A program made the position numbers and the translations under genes. The notes beneath the pieces were generated by a model that made no database searches, had not been told where the DNA came from, and saw nothing but the letters and a program-made list of their open reading frames with translations. A DNA stretch of 64,000 nt from Astrocystis sublimbata (taxonomy: Eukaryota; Ascomycota; Sordariomycetes; Xylariales; Xylariaceae): assembly GCA_022453515.1 (NCBI GenBank), contig JAJNNY010000016.1:558001-622000 (forward strand), read 5' to 3'. Of the stretch, positions 1 to 8,767 are shown in pieces. Within the stretch, counting starts at the first letter, position 1. Every line of letters begins with the position of its first letter.

Positions 1-1922
1 ATCTCATCCTCTGCGGCCATCTGTGCTGCCTTGCTGGCTTCCTCTACGGATAGTGTGACCTCCATCTTAGTGTCGAAGCCGACGTAGCTGTCGCATACCA
101 GATGCATGACGAAGGTGTAGTTGCCGGCTTGCGGGGGTGCGGCGAACTGGGCCTTTAGAGTTTGCATGTGGTAGGTAGGCTTGCCCTCGGGTGTGAATAT
201 AGGCTTGTCGAATGTAGTGAAAGTGAACGGGGGCACCGCCATTCTGCCCTGTTTGCTGTCGGACAAAAATACATGCCATTTTGGCGAATGATCTCGGGCA
301 TATTGAGGCGCGAATGTGATGGGTGGTGAGACCGGCTTGATGTCCTCAGTCACGATCTTTCCACTGGCGTCCTTGACTGTCTTCTTCCGTCCTAACATGG
401 CATCGAGATCGTCTTCAGCTGGGTCCACGTCTTCCAGATCAATCTCGTCGACTGCCGGCACATTTGTGCTTCCAGGAGGTACAAAACGGCCCTTCACGAC
501 AAAAGAGACTAGTGACTGTGGGATGATGTATTTCTCGCCGGTCACCTTGAAGAAGGCCTTTGAGACCTCGAAATAGGGTAGTTGCTGAGAAACTCCGAGA
601 ACTGTCTTGTATTGTTCATCATTGAGAAGACCCTTTCCAATGACGAGCTTTTTCCGTTCGGCGTCTGGCAGATCCATGAATTGTTGGACAGACATGTGGA
701 TTTTGGAGTCACCCTCGACCGCCTTAACGACATCAGGGGTAAAATGCGGGAGCTGGAAGAGGGGAGAAGCCTTCGGCGGGATTGCCTGGATGAGTCGCTG
801 GCTGATGTAGTAAGAGGCTAGGAGAGGTGCTGTATTTCCATATGCGAGCGCTATGGCAGTAAAGGAGCGGCAAAGGCTCTGGGCGACGGGTGCAACTAGG
901 TATTTGGCGCTGTTGAGAGCTGGGTCATCCAGCTCGACCCTTCCCAGGTAGGCCCAGAGGAGGGCGAGGACCTTCCGCCTGACGCCGCTCTCTAGATCTT
1001 CCAGCTTGTCCTTGTCCTTGTCTAACATCCCACCAGCGTAGGGCGTGACCTCGCCCTTGGCTAGAATTCTTGACTCGATTTTCGACAGACCAGACTCGGC
1101 CTTGTCGCCCTTGAGGAATGACCTAAACTCGACACCGGAGCTGAGGGCGGTGATCAGGTCGCCCTCGTCGGTTGCGTCGTTGTATTCGCGGAACAGGCTG
1201 TTGGCGCTCTCGACCTGGACGCCTTCCTTGGTCATGCGTTGGGTGCCGTACCACCACGAGCCGACAAGATAGGGGAGCAGGACACCGAGGAGGGCGGCGT
1301 AGACCAAGACGACGTACTTGCCATTGCCGTCTGACACGATGAATTTGGGCAGGGCAATGCCGATGGAGAAGCCCTGCTTGCCGTCGGGATGGCCGAACTG
1401 GATCCAGTTGTTGCGGACCTCCTCGTCGGTCAGAGCCTGGTAGGCCTTGGTCAGCTCGACCCATTGGTCGTTGAGCGACTCGATGGTCTCGTTCTTGGCA
1501 GGGTCGGGGCGGATCTTGTCGGGGTGGAACCTGAGCCCGAGTCTCTTGTAGTGGGACTTGATCTGCTTCTCGGTAGAGGACTCAGGGACGCCGAGGATGT
1601 CGTAGGGGTTCCACAGCTTGGCGGTGGTGCGCTGGGTGGTGACGATCAGATACAGCATGCCGGCCATGATGGCCCAGCCGAGGAAGGCGGCGATGGCGCG
1701 CTTCACCTTGCGCTGCTTGCGGCGGTGCGCCTTGGCTTGCGCCTGGATGAGGTCGCCATGCTCGGGCTTGTACTCGGTCCGTATCCTGGGGGCGAGGGCC
1801 TCGGGGTCTTTGGAGGGCGACAGCAGGCTGTAGGTGAGGGGGAGGGTGACGATGGTGGACAGGGTGAAGATGAAGAAGGGGTAGAATTGACCCTGCTCGT
1901 CGTATGAGTAGTCTGAACTCAT
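1..1922 (-). CDS. SEC63: Sec63, ER translocon J-domain subunit (3' end cut by window edge)
   Basis: Single open frame from the ATG at 1922 to the left window edge, about 640 codons. Sec63 is an ER membrane protein that recruits the lumenal Hsp70 BiP/Kar2 to the Sec61 channel during protein import. Visible are a first membrane span (residues about 13-34), a second (78-94), a J domain from about 106 with the HPD tripeptide at 133-135, a third span (202-221), then a long cytosolic Brl-type region. The last visible codons are acidic, as expected for the C-terminal tail. Fungal Sec63 proteins are near 690 residues, so roughly 50 residues lie outside the window. No intron is needed. The start fits the family because the first span follows directly after an acidic N terminus. 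Identification is secure from the order of spans and J domain. Confidence 0.93.
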   Translation of the reverse strand, partial: MSSDYSYDEQGQFYPFFIFTLSTIVTLPLTYSLLSPSKDPEALAPRIRTEYKPEHGDLIQAQAKAHRRKQRKVKRAIAAFLGWAIMAGMLYLIVTTQRTTAKLWNPYDILGVPESSTEKQIKSHYKRLGLRFHPDKIRPDPAKNETIESLNDQWVELTKAYQALTDEEVRNNWIQFGHPDGKQGFSIGIALPKFIVSDGNGKYVVLVYAALLGVLLPYLVGSWWYGTQRMTKEGVQVESANSLFREYNDATDEGDLITALSSGVEFRSFLKGDKAESGLSKIESRILAKGEVTPYAGGMLDKDKDKLEDLESGVRRKVLALLWAYLGRVELDDPALNSAKYLVAPVAQSLCRSFTAIALAYGNTAPLLASYYISQRLIQAIPPKASPLFQLPHFTPDVVKAVEGDSKIHMSVQQFMDLPDAERKKLVIGKGLLNDEQYKTVLGVSQQLPYFEVSKAFFKVTGEKYIIPQSLVSFVVKGRFVPPGSTNVPAVDEIDLEDVDPAEDDLDAMLGRKKTVKDASGKIVTEDIKPVSPPITFAPQYARDHSPKWHVFLSDSKQGRMAVPPFTFTTFDKPIFTPEGKPTYHMQTLKAQFAAPPQAGNYTFVMHLVCDSYVGFDTKMEVTLSVEEASKAAQMAAEDE

Positions 1923-2811
1923 GGCGCAGACGTGCCCTACGACAGGGTCTTGGGGAGCGCTGTTGCTGTTGCTGTTGCTGGGGGGGCGGATCACTCAGCA
2001 CTCAGTGTGAAGAGAGAGGAGATCATGGGTCGGCCGAGATCAATGCGTCGTGTCGCGGAGGAAGGGCGTCGTGGACGGTGGACGGCGCGGGTGGTGGTGG
2101 TTGTTGATGTTGTGGTTGTTCAAGTGTGCAAGTGTGCAATGAGTGGGCAGTGAGTTCGCAGTCATTGACCCCAAGTCTAAGGTCCACGGCCAAGTCCAAG
2201 GCCAGTGTTGAATCGTGGCTTCTTAATTACTACCCATGTACTCAAGTACAGTGCCAAGGATCCTTACTTACCTAAGGTACCTATGTAGGAGGCACTTGCT
2301 TAGGTCCCGCCCTCGCTGAGTTAGTACGATCCCCTTATCGATAAGGAGAAGCAATGTGGCTAGAAACTTAACCCACCTACATAGTACTACTGCATGAACC
2401 CTTGCCGCCATGTCGCCATGTGCGTGCAACTTCATAATTACCTACCTAGGTAGGTAAGTAGGTACTGTACCTGAACCCCTGGTCACCCTCCTCGATCTGC
2501 TAGAACTGAAGAGTGAGGAGCTGGCATGCTGGGCTGCAAACACAATGGCTGAGAAATGTTTTAATCTGTTCTTATGGCGCATCACTCTTCTTTCAAATCC
2601 TAAACTTGCTGCGAGTAGCAATTATCGGAGCAGCCGGAACGGCCTTGCTTTCCGAAAGTTGGGGAATCTTCCGGCCTTCGTAGACATCGACCAGAATTTA
2701 CTGGAGTTTCTGCTCAACAAGCGGCAAGCAGTCTAAAGATGATTATTTATATAACTCATAGTTGCAAATCCACAAACATGCATGCATCTGCAGGACTCTC
2801 TCATGCCCGTG
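1923..2811. other. Intergenic: SEC63 promoter side and STE14 downstream region
   Basis: No convincing gene. The part next to SEC63 is rich in short GTTGTTG-like and TGTTGCTG runs, and 2220-2470 holds several TACCTA/TAGGTA motifs, including a perfect 20-base palindrome at 2438-2457. The longest open frame here (2545-2736, plus strand) shows no recognisable family and is probably chance. Confidence 0.6.
2438..2457. repeat. Perfect palindrome of the TACCTAGGTA family
   Basis: A 20-base perfect palindrome centred on CCTAGG. The same core, in shorter or imperfect form, recurs in most intergenic stretches of the window and in none of the exons examined. Confidence 0.85.
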
Positions 2812-3669
2812 TCACCTAATAAAAGGCATACCAGTGCCAACCCTCTTCCTGTAGTCCACGTATTCGTCTTGGAAGAAGCGGACGAGATCGACCTCTTCAG
2901 ACCTGATCCGCGACGCGAAGAACCTCCAGAGCACGAACACATACGCCACAAAGCACACCGGGTTGCCCAGCACGAGCTGCGTGCCCACCCCCCAGTAGAA
3001 GAAGCCAAAGTATGCCGGGTGCCTCAGGAACGAGTACAGCCCTATGGTGACGAGCTCGTGGTCCTCTTTCTTCTTGCGCTGGATCTGGTGGTTGAACGAC
3101 GGCCCCGCCTGGACCATGGCCAGGCTGCGCACGGCCTGGCCCACCAAGACCAGCACGAACCCCAGGAGCAGTAGGATGTGGCCACTGTAGAGCGGCGCCC
3201 ACGCGCGGTTGGGGAACAGCAGCTTCGAGAACAGACACTCCAGCGAGGCGGCCGTGTGCGCGATCGCGTAGGCAGGCCAGTTGGCCGTCAGGAGGAACGA
3301 GTCGATGCTAGCGACCGAGGTGTTGTACTTGGCCGTCGTCCAGAATTCCAAGAAGTGGAAGGTCGAGAGGGCGCCGATGAAGAAGGGCACGCGCCACAGA
3401 GGCGATGCGCTGAGCAGGAGGATGGCAGCTGCGGAGGCGACCGAGAGCGCGAGGGCGCCGCCGAGACAGAAGGAGCGGATGGCGATGCCCTCGAGGGACT
3501 TGGGCTGGCCGGCGAAGTATTCCTTGTTGGGCCTGAACTGCAGGATCGGGGCACCGATACTGGGTCTGAGCAGGACACCGTCAGCATGCCGCAGATGGGA
3601 TCTAGGCCGCAAGGGTGCAAACAAAAGAGGAGGGGGGAGATGTGCTCACCGTTCAGGTGCAAAGTCCAT
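2812..3669 (-). CDS. STE14: Protein-S-isoprenylcysteine O-methyltransferase (Ste14/ICMT)
   Basis: Two exons, 3669-3650 and 3565-2812, give 257 residues. The enzyme methylates the C-terminal prenylcysteine of CaaX proteins such as Ras and a-factor-type pheromones, in the ER membrane. Several hydrophobic spans are visible (about 39-62, 66-84, 96-114, 135-158, 190-224). The family signature is present: RHP at 188-190 followed by an aromatic-rich stretch, and the EE pair at 230-231. The 84-nt intron has a GTGAGC donor, a CTGAC branch site and a CAG acceptor. It links a 20-nt first exon in phase 2 and avoids a poorly conserved alternative N terminus produced by reading through the intron. The N terminus after splicing matches fungal Ste14 style, with a polar start and then GQPKS before the first span. 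Confidence in function is high; the tiny first exon is inferred. Confidence 0.88.
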
Positions 3670-4524
3670 CGTCGTGTGCTTGCGATGGCTCTTCGTTGCC
3701 GTGCCAAAGTGTATGCCAACTGCTGACAACAAGGACGAAGAGACGAGACTGCTCAATACTTAATAACAGTCGCCATCACTGTCGCGTCCGTAACGATGGA
3801 GGGAAGAAGCATCCCTCGGTCCCAGCACTAAGGAGCTTTGTTGGCTGGACAGCAGACGGCCTCAGCAAAATGAGTAGCTGAAACTTGGCGCTGGCACAAC
3901 CACGGTATGATGACATTCTGGCATCTCACTGGATCTCACGGGCATCCACCCGTCAGCCCTCGGTGTTGGGTCTACCTACCTAGGTATCTATCTGCCTACC
4001 TAGACACCCCCCCCCCCCCCCACACTGCCCCGCGACCGGAAGAGAAGCGGAAGCGGTAACAGAGATGGCCTCATCTTCAGTAAGCAGGTATTTTGTAGCT
4101 ACCTAGGTATATACTTGTACATACACGTACCTATATGTCTATATAAGCTGAGAGTTTATGTTGGCTCTGTACATCTTTACAGCTAGTTGCTCATCTTCAA
4201 TGGGATGCCGGTTATACAAAAGCACCTAGGTAGGTATCTATTGTCTGTCAGGCTATATAATGACACAAGCCAGCTCATAGGCCACGCGGCAGTGCAAAGC
4301 ATATGGGGTCGATCGGAATAGTTTGTGGGCCGCTTTATAATGCCAAGCCTGGGGTCGTCGACCCTCCCAACTTGACTTTGTAGATCGAATAGCTGCCTAG
4401 CTACGGCTTGCATCTATCTACTTACTATCAAAATTTAATAAGATTGCAATACTGCACCTCATTCAAGCCGTGTTCGGGTCCTTTGATAGACAAGAAACCA
4501 CTTTTTCTGTGGCATATCGCCTTC
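3670..4524. other. Intergenic between STE14 and the acetyltransferase gene
   Basis: Divergent promoter region without a supportable gene. It holds a run of 15 C (4007-4021) and several TACCTAGGTA-type motifs at 3972-4003, 4099-4130 and 4226-4240. Confidence 0.6.
4007..4021. repeat. Poly-C tract (15 bases)
   Basis: Uninterrupted run of C between two TACCTA motifs in the STE14/acetyltransferase promoter region. Such tracts vary in length and are prone to sequencing error. Confidence 0.8.
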
Positions 4525-5343
4525 ATGTCTGCTTTGCGCGCAGTTGACCAAGAGGAGAATAAGCGGCGGATGAGGAATGGACAGCTCTACTTTTGCTTCA
4601 CACCAGACCTCATCGCAGAGCGGCGGCGGTGTCGACAGGCATTTGAGCTGTTCAACAGTGCCCCGGACCTGGATAGACGGACTGCCCTCGAGTTGTTCAT
4701 GAAGTAGGCTTGCTCTCCCCTGTGACGATGGCATGCTATCTCTAAAACTGACCTATTAAGAATAGTGGACGATAAGACACCTCTCCCACCAAAGGCAGCG
4801 ACGCCCGAGGAAGATGAGGATTTGTTAAACGACTATGTCTGGTGCGACCGCCCCGTCAAGATGGACTATGGCTATAACGTCAGGTATGTGCTCCTAGGAT
4901 GACCGTGAGCAATAGGCGCTTACATGGAAAGGATCGGCAAAAATGTGTACATCAACAGCAACTCGACCTGGATTGACACAGCCCCCATCACCGTTGGCGC
5001 CCGGACTCTGATGGGCCCCAACTGCTCCTTCTTCTCCGGTAGTCACCCAACGGACCCAAGAGTGCGAAATGGCCTCAACGGCCCGGAGGATGGCGCTCCT
5101 ATCAATATTGGTGAGGACTGTTGGTTTGGCGGCAACGTGACCGTCTTGCAAGGAGTCACAATTGGCCGAGGATGTACGATAGGTGCAGGCAGTGTGGTAA
5201 CCAGAGATATCCCCCCCTTCATGGTTGCGGCTGGGAATCCGGCAAGGGTCATCAAGCCGGTTCGTAAGGTGCCTTCGGAGGAGCTACCACCTGGTTACGT
5301 CCCGCCTATTGACATCCCAAATTCCCCGAGCTCGGGAGTATAG
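4525..5343 (+). CDS. Maltose/galactoside O-acetyltransferase-like hexapeptide-repeat enzyme
   Basis: Three exons, 4525-4703, 4761-4883 and 4932-5343, give 237 residues. The N-terminal part (residues about 8-60, with ENKRRM, a FTP motif and a run of arginines) is the maltose-acetyltransferase cap domain. The rest is a left-handed beta helix of hexapeptide repeats with GPN, a SGSHP motif carrying the likely catalytic His, IGEDCW, GxVTIGRGCTIGAGSVV and the terminal GNPARVI signature. Members transfer acetyl from acetyl-CoA to a sugar hydroxyl; relatives include bacterial Maa, LacA and NodL. The exact fungal substrate is unknown. Introns are 57 and 48 nt. Both junctions are phase 2 and were fixed by protein continuity: a nearer AG at the first acceptor gives an immediate stop, and the second acceptor at 4931 restores the family consensus. 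An upstream in-frame ATG at 4408 would add residues not seen in the family. Confidence 0.88.
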
Positions 5344-5364
5344 CCGCGCCATAGGAAATGATGC

Positions 5365-5948
5365 TCAAAGACCTCCCTGGATAGTAAAGGATGAGATGAT
5401 TAGAATCAATACATTGATGACTCCCCAGATCAAAGGGATCCATGTCGACATCTTGTAGCATCCGGCGATGTAAACAGTACCGAGACTGGCGACATGTGAT
5501 CAGTACAGTTCCAAGACTGCGACGGCCAGTCGCGGCCAGTCACGGACTCGGCCGACGATTTCGGGTACTTACATGGACCCAGTGATGCTACCGGCCACTA
5601 CGGCTTCGACGCCGGCCACAACGAGGTATATGACGGGAACGGCTACTAGATACTCCCATCTCGACCGCGGCTTGCCAACCTGCATCAGCAAGGCGATGGC
5701 AGTAGCACTCAGGTGGAAGGCGGAAAAGAGTATGAGGGTCCATATCAGAGTGAATCGCCACGAGTCGTAGATAGTGTAGATAATGCAGACATTGGGCCAG
5801 CAGAGGGAGGGAAACCGAGGGGAGTGATAGTCGGGAGGAGGATAGTCGGGGCAGCTGTTGCGAGTAGATACAAGTAGCTGTTGTCAGTTCCCAGCTTCAT
5901 CTACAGACAGGAGGACTGGCTGGGACAAACTCACCGTGAATCGGACAT
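5365..5948 (-). CDS. TMEM170-like small integral membrane protein
   Basis: Not visible as one open frame: three exons, 5948-5935, 5854-5573 and 5485-5365, give 138 residues. A 14-nt first exon codes four residues and two bases. The middle exon codes a Pro-rich start, then an aromatic segment and two hydrophobic spans separated by a basic loop (KPRSRW). The last exon begins with a GTVYIAG-like stretch and ends with a third span and the C terminus QGGL. This arrangement matches a conserved fungal family of about 140 residues resembling vertebrate TMEM170, an ER/nuclear-envelope membrane protein. Introns are 80 nt (5855-5934) and 87 nt (5486-5572), with GTGAGT and GTAAGT donors. All junctions are in frame. 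Biochemical function is unknown. The gene runs tail to tail with the acetyltransferase, with stops only about 20 nt apart. Confidence 0.78.
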
Positions 5949-6737
5949 CTAGCCGACTTGCTAGAATGAAACTATGTTCCTCAAAGAAGTAGTGTAAGCC
6001 CTGTAGGGTGGCATTCCGTCGCGATGATTGCTGTAGCGATGTTGAGACTGGACAGGCAGAATAGCTTGGGGAGAGTGAGTGAGCCAAGTGCGTCGAGGTT
6101 TTAAATCGAGATGATGAAAGGCTGGAGTGTACCCAAGGTAGGTACTTAAGGTAGGCGAGAGGTTGATTCAACAGGGGCTTGTCGGGATCGGCGCTGCAGG
6201 TAGGTGGTACCTACACAGTACTTAGGTACACAGTGCACCTATACTAGCACACCTTTACTATAGGTTAGTAGGCGAGAGGATAATACCTAGGTAATTATAT
6301 ATACCGTCTTTTAAAACAGCTCTGCTACAGAAATACTAATCCATTCTAAAGATAGGCTGATCTATACCAAAGGTAGGCTGATCTATAGCAGAGATAAGAT
6401 AACCCATACCAACGCCACGCGTTGGTTTGAACAACTTAGGTACCTACGTAGACGCGCCAACAGAGGCCATCCGCCGGATCCTCAAGAGGGCAACCGTTAA
6501 CTTCGTACCCAGAGGCCTGAAAATCGAATCACGGTCTCCAGGACCTCCTCGCGTGCATCTCCACCACCACGGATTAGCCTCTTGGGATCCCTTAGGCGAT
6601 GCATACTTTTACCACCCCCTCTTAGAGTCAGAGACGAGGACATGCAAGGGAAATGAATTAAAGGGAAAACCTTTTAGAGCCTTGGACCTTTGTTGCTTAA
6701 GTCGTGTGTATAGCCTAGCGTTATAATTAAGACGCAT
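5949..6737. other. AT-rich intergenic stretch with small repeats
   Basis: Contains TAGGTA motifs (6135-6250), a two-copy tandem repeat (6348-6389) and a short hairpin, CCAACG/CGTTGG, at 6409-6425. An open frame of 99 codons at 6427-6726 has no recognisable features and is not called as a gene. Confidence 0.5.
6348..6389. repeat. Two-copy tandem repeat of about 21 bases
   Basis: Two adjacent units share the core TAGGCTGATCTATA, separated by about 21 bases, in an AT-rich intergenic patch. Possibly a remnant of a decayed element. Confidence 0.7.
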
Positions 6738-8265
6738 TTAATACTCAGGATACCTTCTCATAACCACTTTCCCCCTCTCCCCAACCCACTCCTCCCAGGC
6801 CCTCGATAAATCCTCCGGAACCTCCCATTCCGCCTCAATCCCCGTCCAGACCTTCCACCTGCGCACTAGCACGTCATCCGCCGCCTCCTCCTCCTCCTCT
6901 TCTCTAAAGCCTGCCGGATGCTCACTGCTCTCTCCAGCCTCGAGCACCTCAAACAACATACCGACGAACTCGCTCAGCGTGGTGCCCATCTGGAAGCAAA
7001 GCCGCCGGAGGCGCGGCATCCTCAGCGTCGCCGCGTCCGTCATGGCGCGCACGAGCGGGTCGAACATCTCTGGGTCCGGCAGCGTGCGCCAGGCGTACGT
7101 CGGCCTCTCGCCTTTCAGCATCCTCCTGATCCGCCGTCCATGTCTGGTTGTGAGACTCGGTCAAGTCTTGTTCTTCTTGGGTAGTACTGGGTTCTTCCAG
7201 ATCGTCACCCGAGATGGCATCTAACCTCGACAGGAGCTCTCGTTGGTCGTCATCGAGCTCGACATGATCGAGGCTCCCGGTGTAGTACCACTCTCCACTC
7301 GGCGCCATGATTCCAACTGTGATATCCAAGCGCTGGAGGTTCGGCCATATCGTATCTCCATTGAAGAGTGCGGGCGAGACCATGAAGCCCGACAACGTTA
7401 GTCTCTCTAAGAGGGGGCTACTTCGTGCCAATTGGCGCAGTGCTTGACCCAACTGGTCATTCATGTCCTTGCCCGCCTCCCGGAGTCGGAAACTGTGGTT
7501 GGTCGGGTCTGGGCCTCCTTCAAAATGGAGTTTTAGGTCTCTCAGCCCCGCGAGCTCAAGAGCGTCCAACCCGCGACAGAAAAGCGCGCGGTGGCCCATT
7601 CGCAAGCAAGGTTTTCTCACAGACGGCTCCAGCAGCTCCAAGTCCACACACTCGACGCTCGGCATCGCGGCCAGTAACTGCGTTATGACAGACGGTATGA
7701 CGGACCGTCCTATAATCCGAGGAAAGCGGAAGCTTGCGATTTGGGGAACGGTAGGTATGGTACCGTCCTCGAGGTCCAGCTTCAAGAATCGGCCGCCCGT
7801 CCGCTCGTTGCCAATCCCGTAACCCATCGTCCTGGGCCGGCGCCCGACGTCCAAGGGAGAGTAAATGTCCAATGCAAACTCGAAAACGGTGCCCGTCTCT
7901 TTCCAATCGTGTAGCTCGGACATGATGGCATGCACCGCAGCGCTCAGCGCACCAACATTGGAGACGTGATCCTCGCGGCTCTCGACTTCCCAGATGGTCC
8001 GCTCTTCATGTGCCGGCAGCAAAGCATCATAGCAGAGTTTGTGCAATAGCATGCGACGGCGGTGTGTTGCGAACATTTCCTTGAAGCGGTCGAGCTCACT
8101 GCTAGTGATGGCGATGCTTGAGAAAAGGCGTCTCTCGACGGCCAATTGCCAACGTGGTGAGATGGTAGCGTAAGAGCTCAAGGCACAACCCGGTTTGCCC
8201 TTGATGTCGCGGCCGCTCAGTCGATCAATAATCACATCGATGATCTCATTGCTGATGTTATACAT
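6738..8265 (-). CDS. F-box-type protein, reading frame shifts near the 3' end
   Basis: From the ATG at 8265 the frame codes an N-terminal F-box-like segment (NEIIDVIIDRL at about residues 5-15, then SYATISPRWQ), as in large families of fungal F-box proteins that would recruit substrates to SCF ubiquitin ligases. Leucine-rich strands typical of these proteins follow (LERLTLSGF, LQRLDITVG). Between about 7100 and 7200 the coding frame changes. Downstream, a different frame continues with the family-like C terminus (YAWRTLPDPEMFDPLV, LRRLCFQMG) to a stop at 6738. No intron with good donor and acceptor restores the frame: candidates are a weak GTACTA or GTGACG donor with an AAAG acceptor. So this is either a single-base frameshift or an unusual intron. 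An upstream in-frame ATG at 8391 adds unlike residues. The substrate is unknown. Confidence 0.62.
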
Positions 8266-8767
8266 GATGATGGTGAGACGTGAGATCAAATGTACTAGGT
8301 GATAGTGGCTGAAGAAATAATGTGGGAAGAAGTGGGAAACCCGACAAGATGTTGTCTCGGGAAAAGATGGACCAACAAAAGGGACCAACAAAAGGGGGGA
8401 GTGAAGGAAAAAAGGCAGCTGGACGGACCAGTGCAGGGACAGGGAAGCAATAAAATACCTGAAAGTCGAAGGTCCCCTTCTACGATTTCCGTTGGCTAAA
8501 GCCTACCCGATGGTACCGTATGAAGCGCCACCTTATACTGGAGGTCGACGCTATGTCGCCATCGTCATCTGACAAGAGCACAGCTCATATCAACAACACG
8601 AGAGGTTACGTGAATTAATTCATACATTACGTAGCCAAATACTAGTATAGCTGACATGGACGATTAATATTCACGTTATATAGGTACCTAATGTACTTTT
8701 GTTTTACACCTTGTACAACTATGAGAACCCATCCATTCTTCCCCGCGAGAGTAGCCGCAAGACATCA
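8266..8767. other. Intergenic between F-box gene and chitinase gene 3' end
   Basis: Promoter side of the F-box gene and downstream region of the chitinase gene. It is AT-rich at 8590-8690, with an imperfect inverted repeat around GAATTAATTC at about 8608-8636 flanked by ACGT. Nothing else is seen. Confidence 0.5.

Noticed and set aside
1389..1907. 172-codon plus-strand frame opposite SEC63
   Set aside because: Exact antisense shadow of the J-domain region; leucine/glycine-rich text arises from the complementary codons.
3178..3726. 182-codon plus-strand frame opposite STE14
   Set aside because: Antisense shadow of the methyltransferase exon; arginine/glutamate-rich without a domain.
6427..6726. 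99-codon plus-strand frame upstream of the F-box gene 3' end
   Set aside because: No family features, AT-rich flanks and motif repeats within its 5' end.
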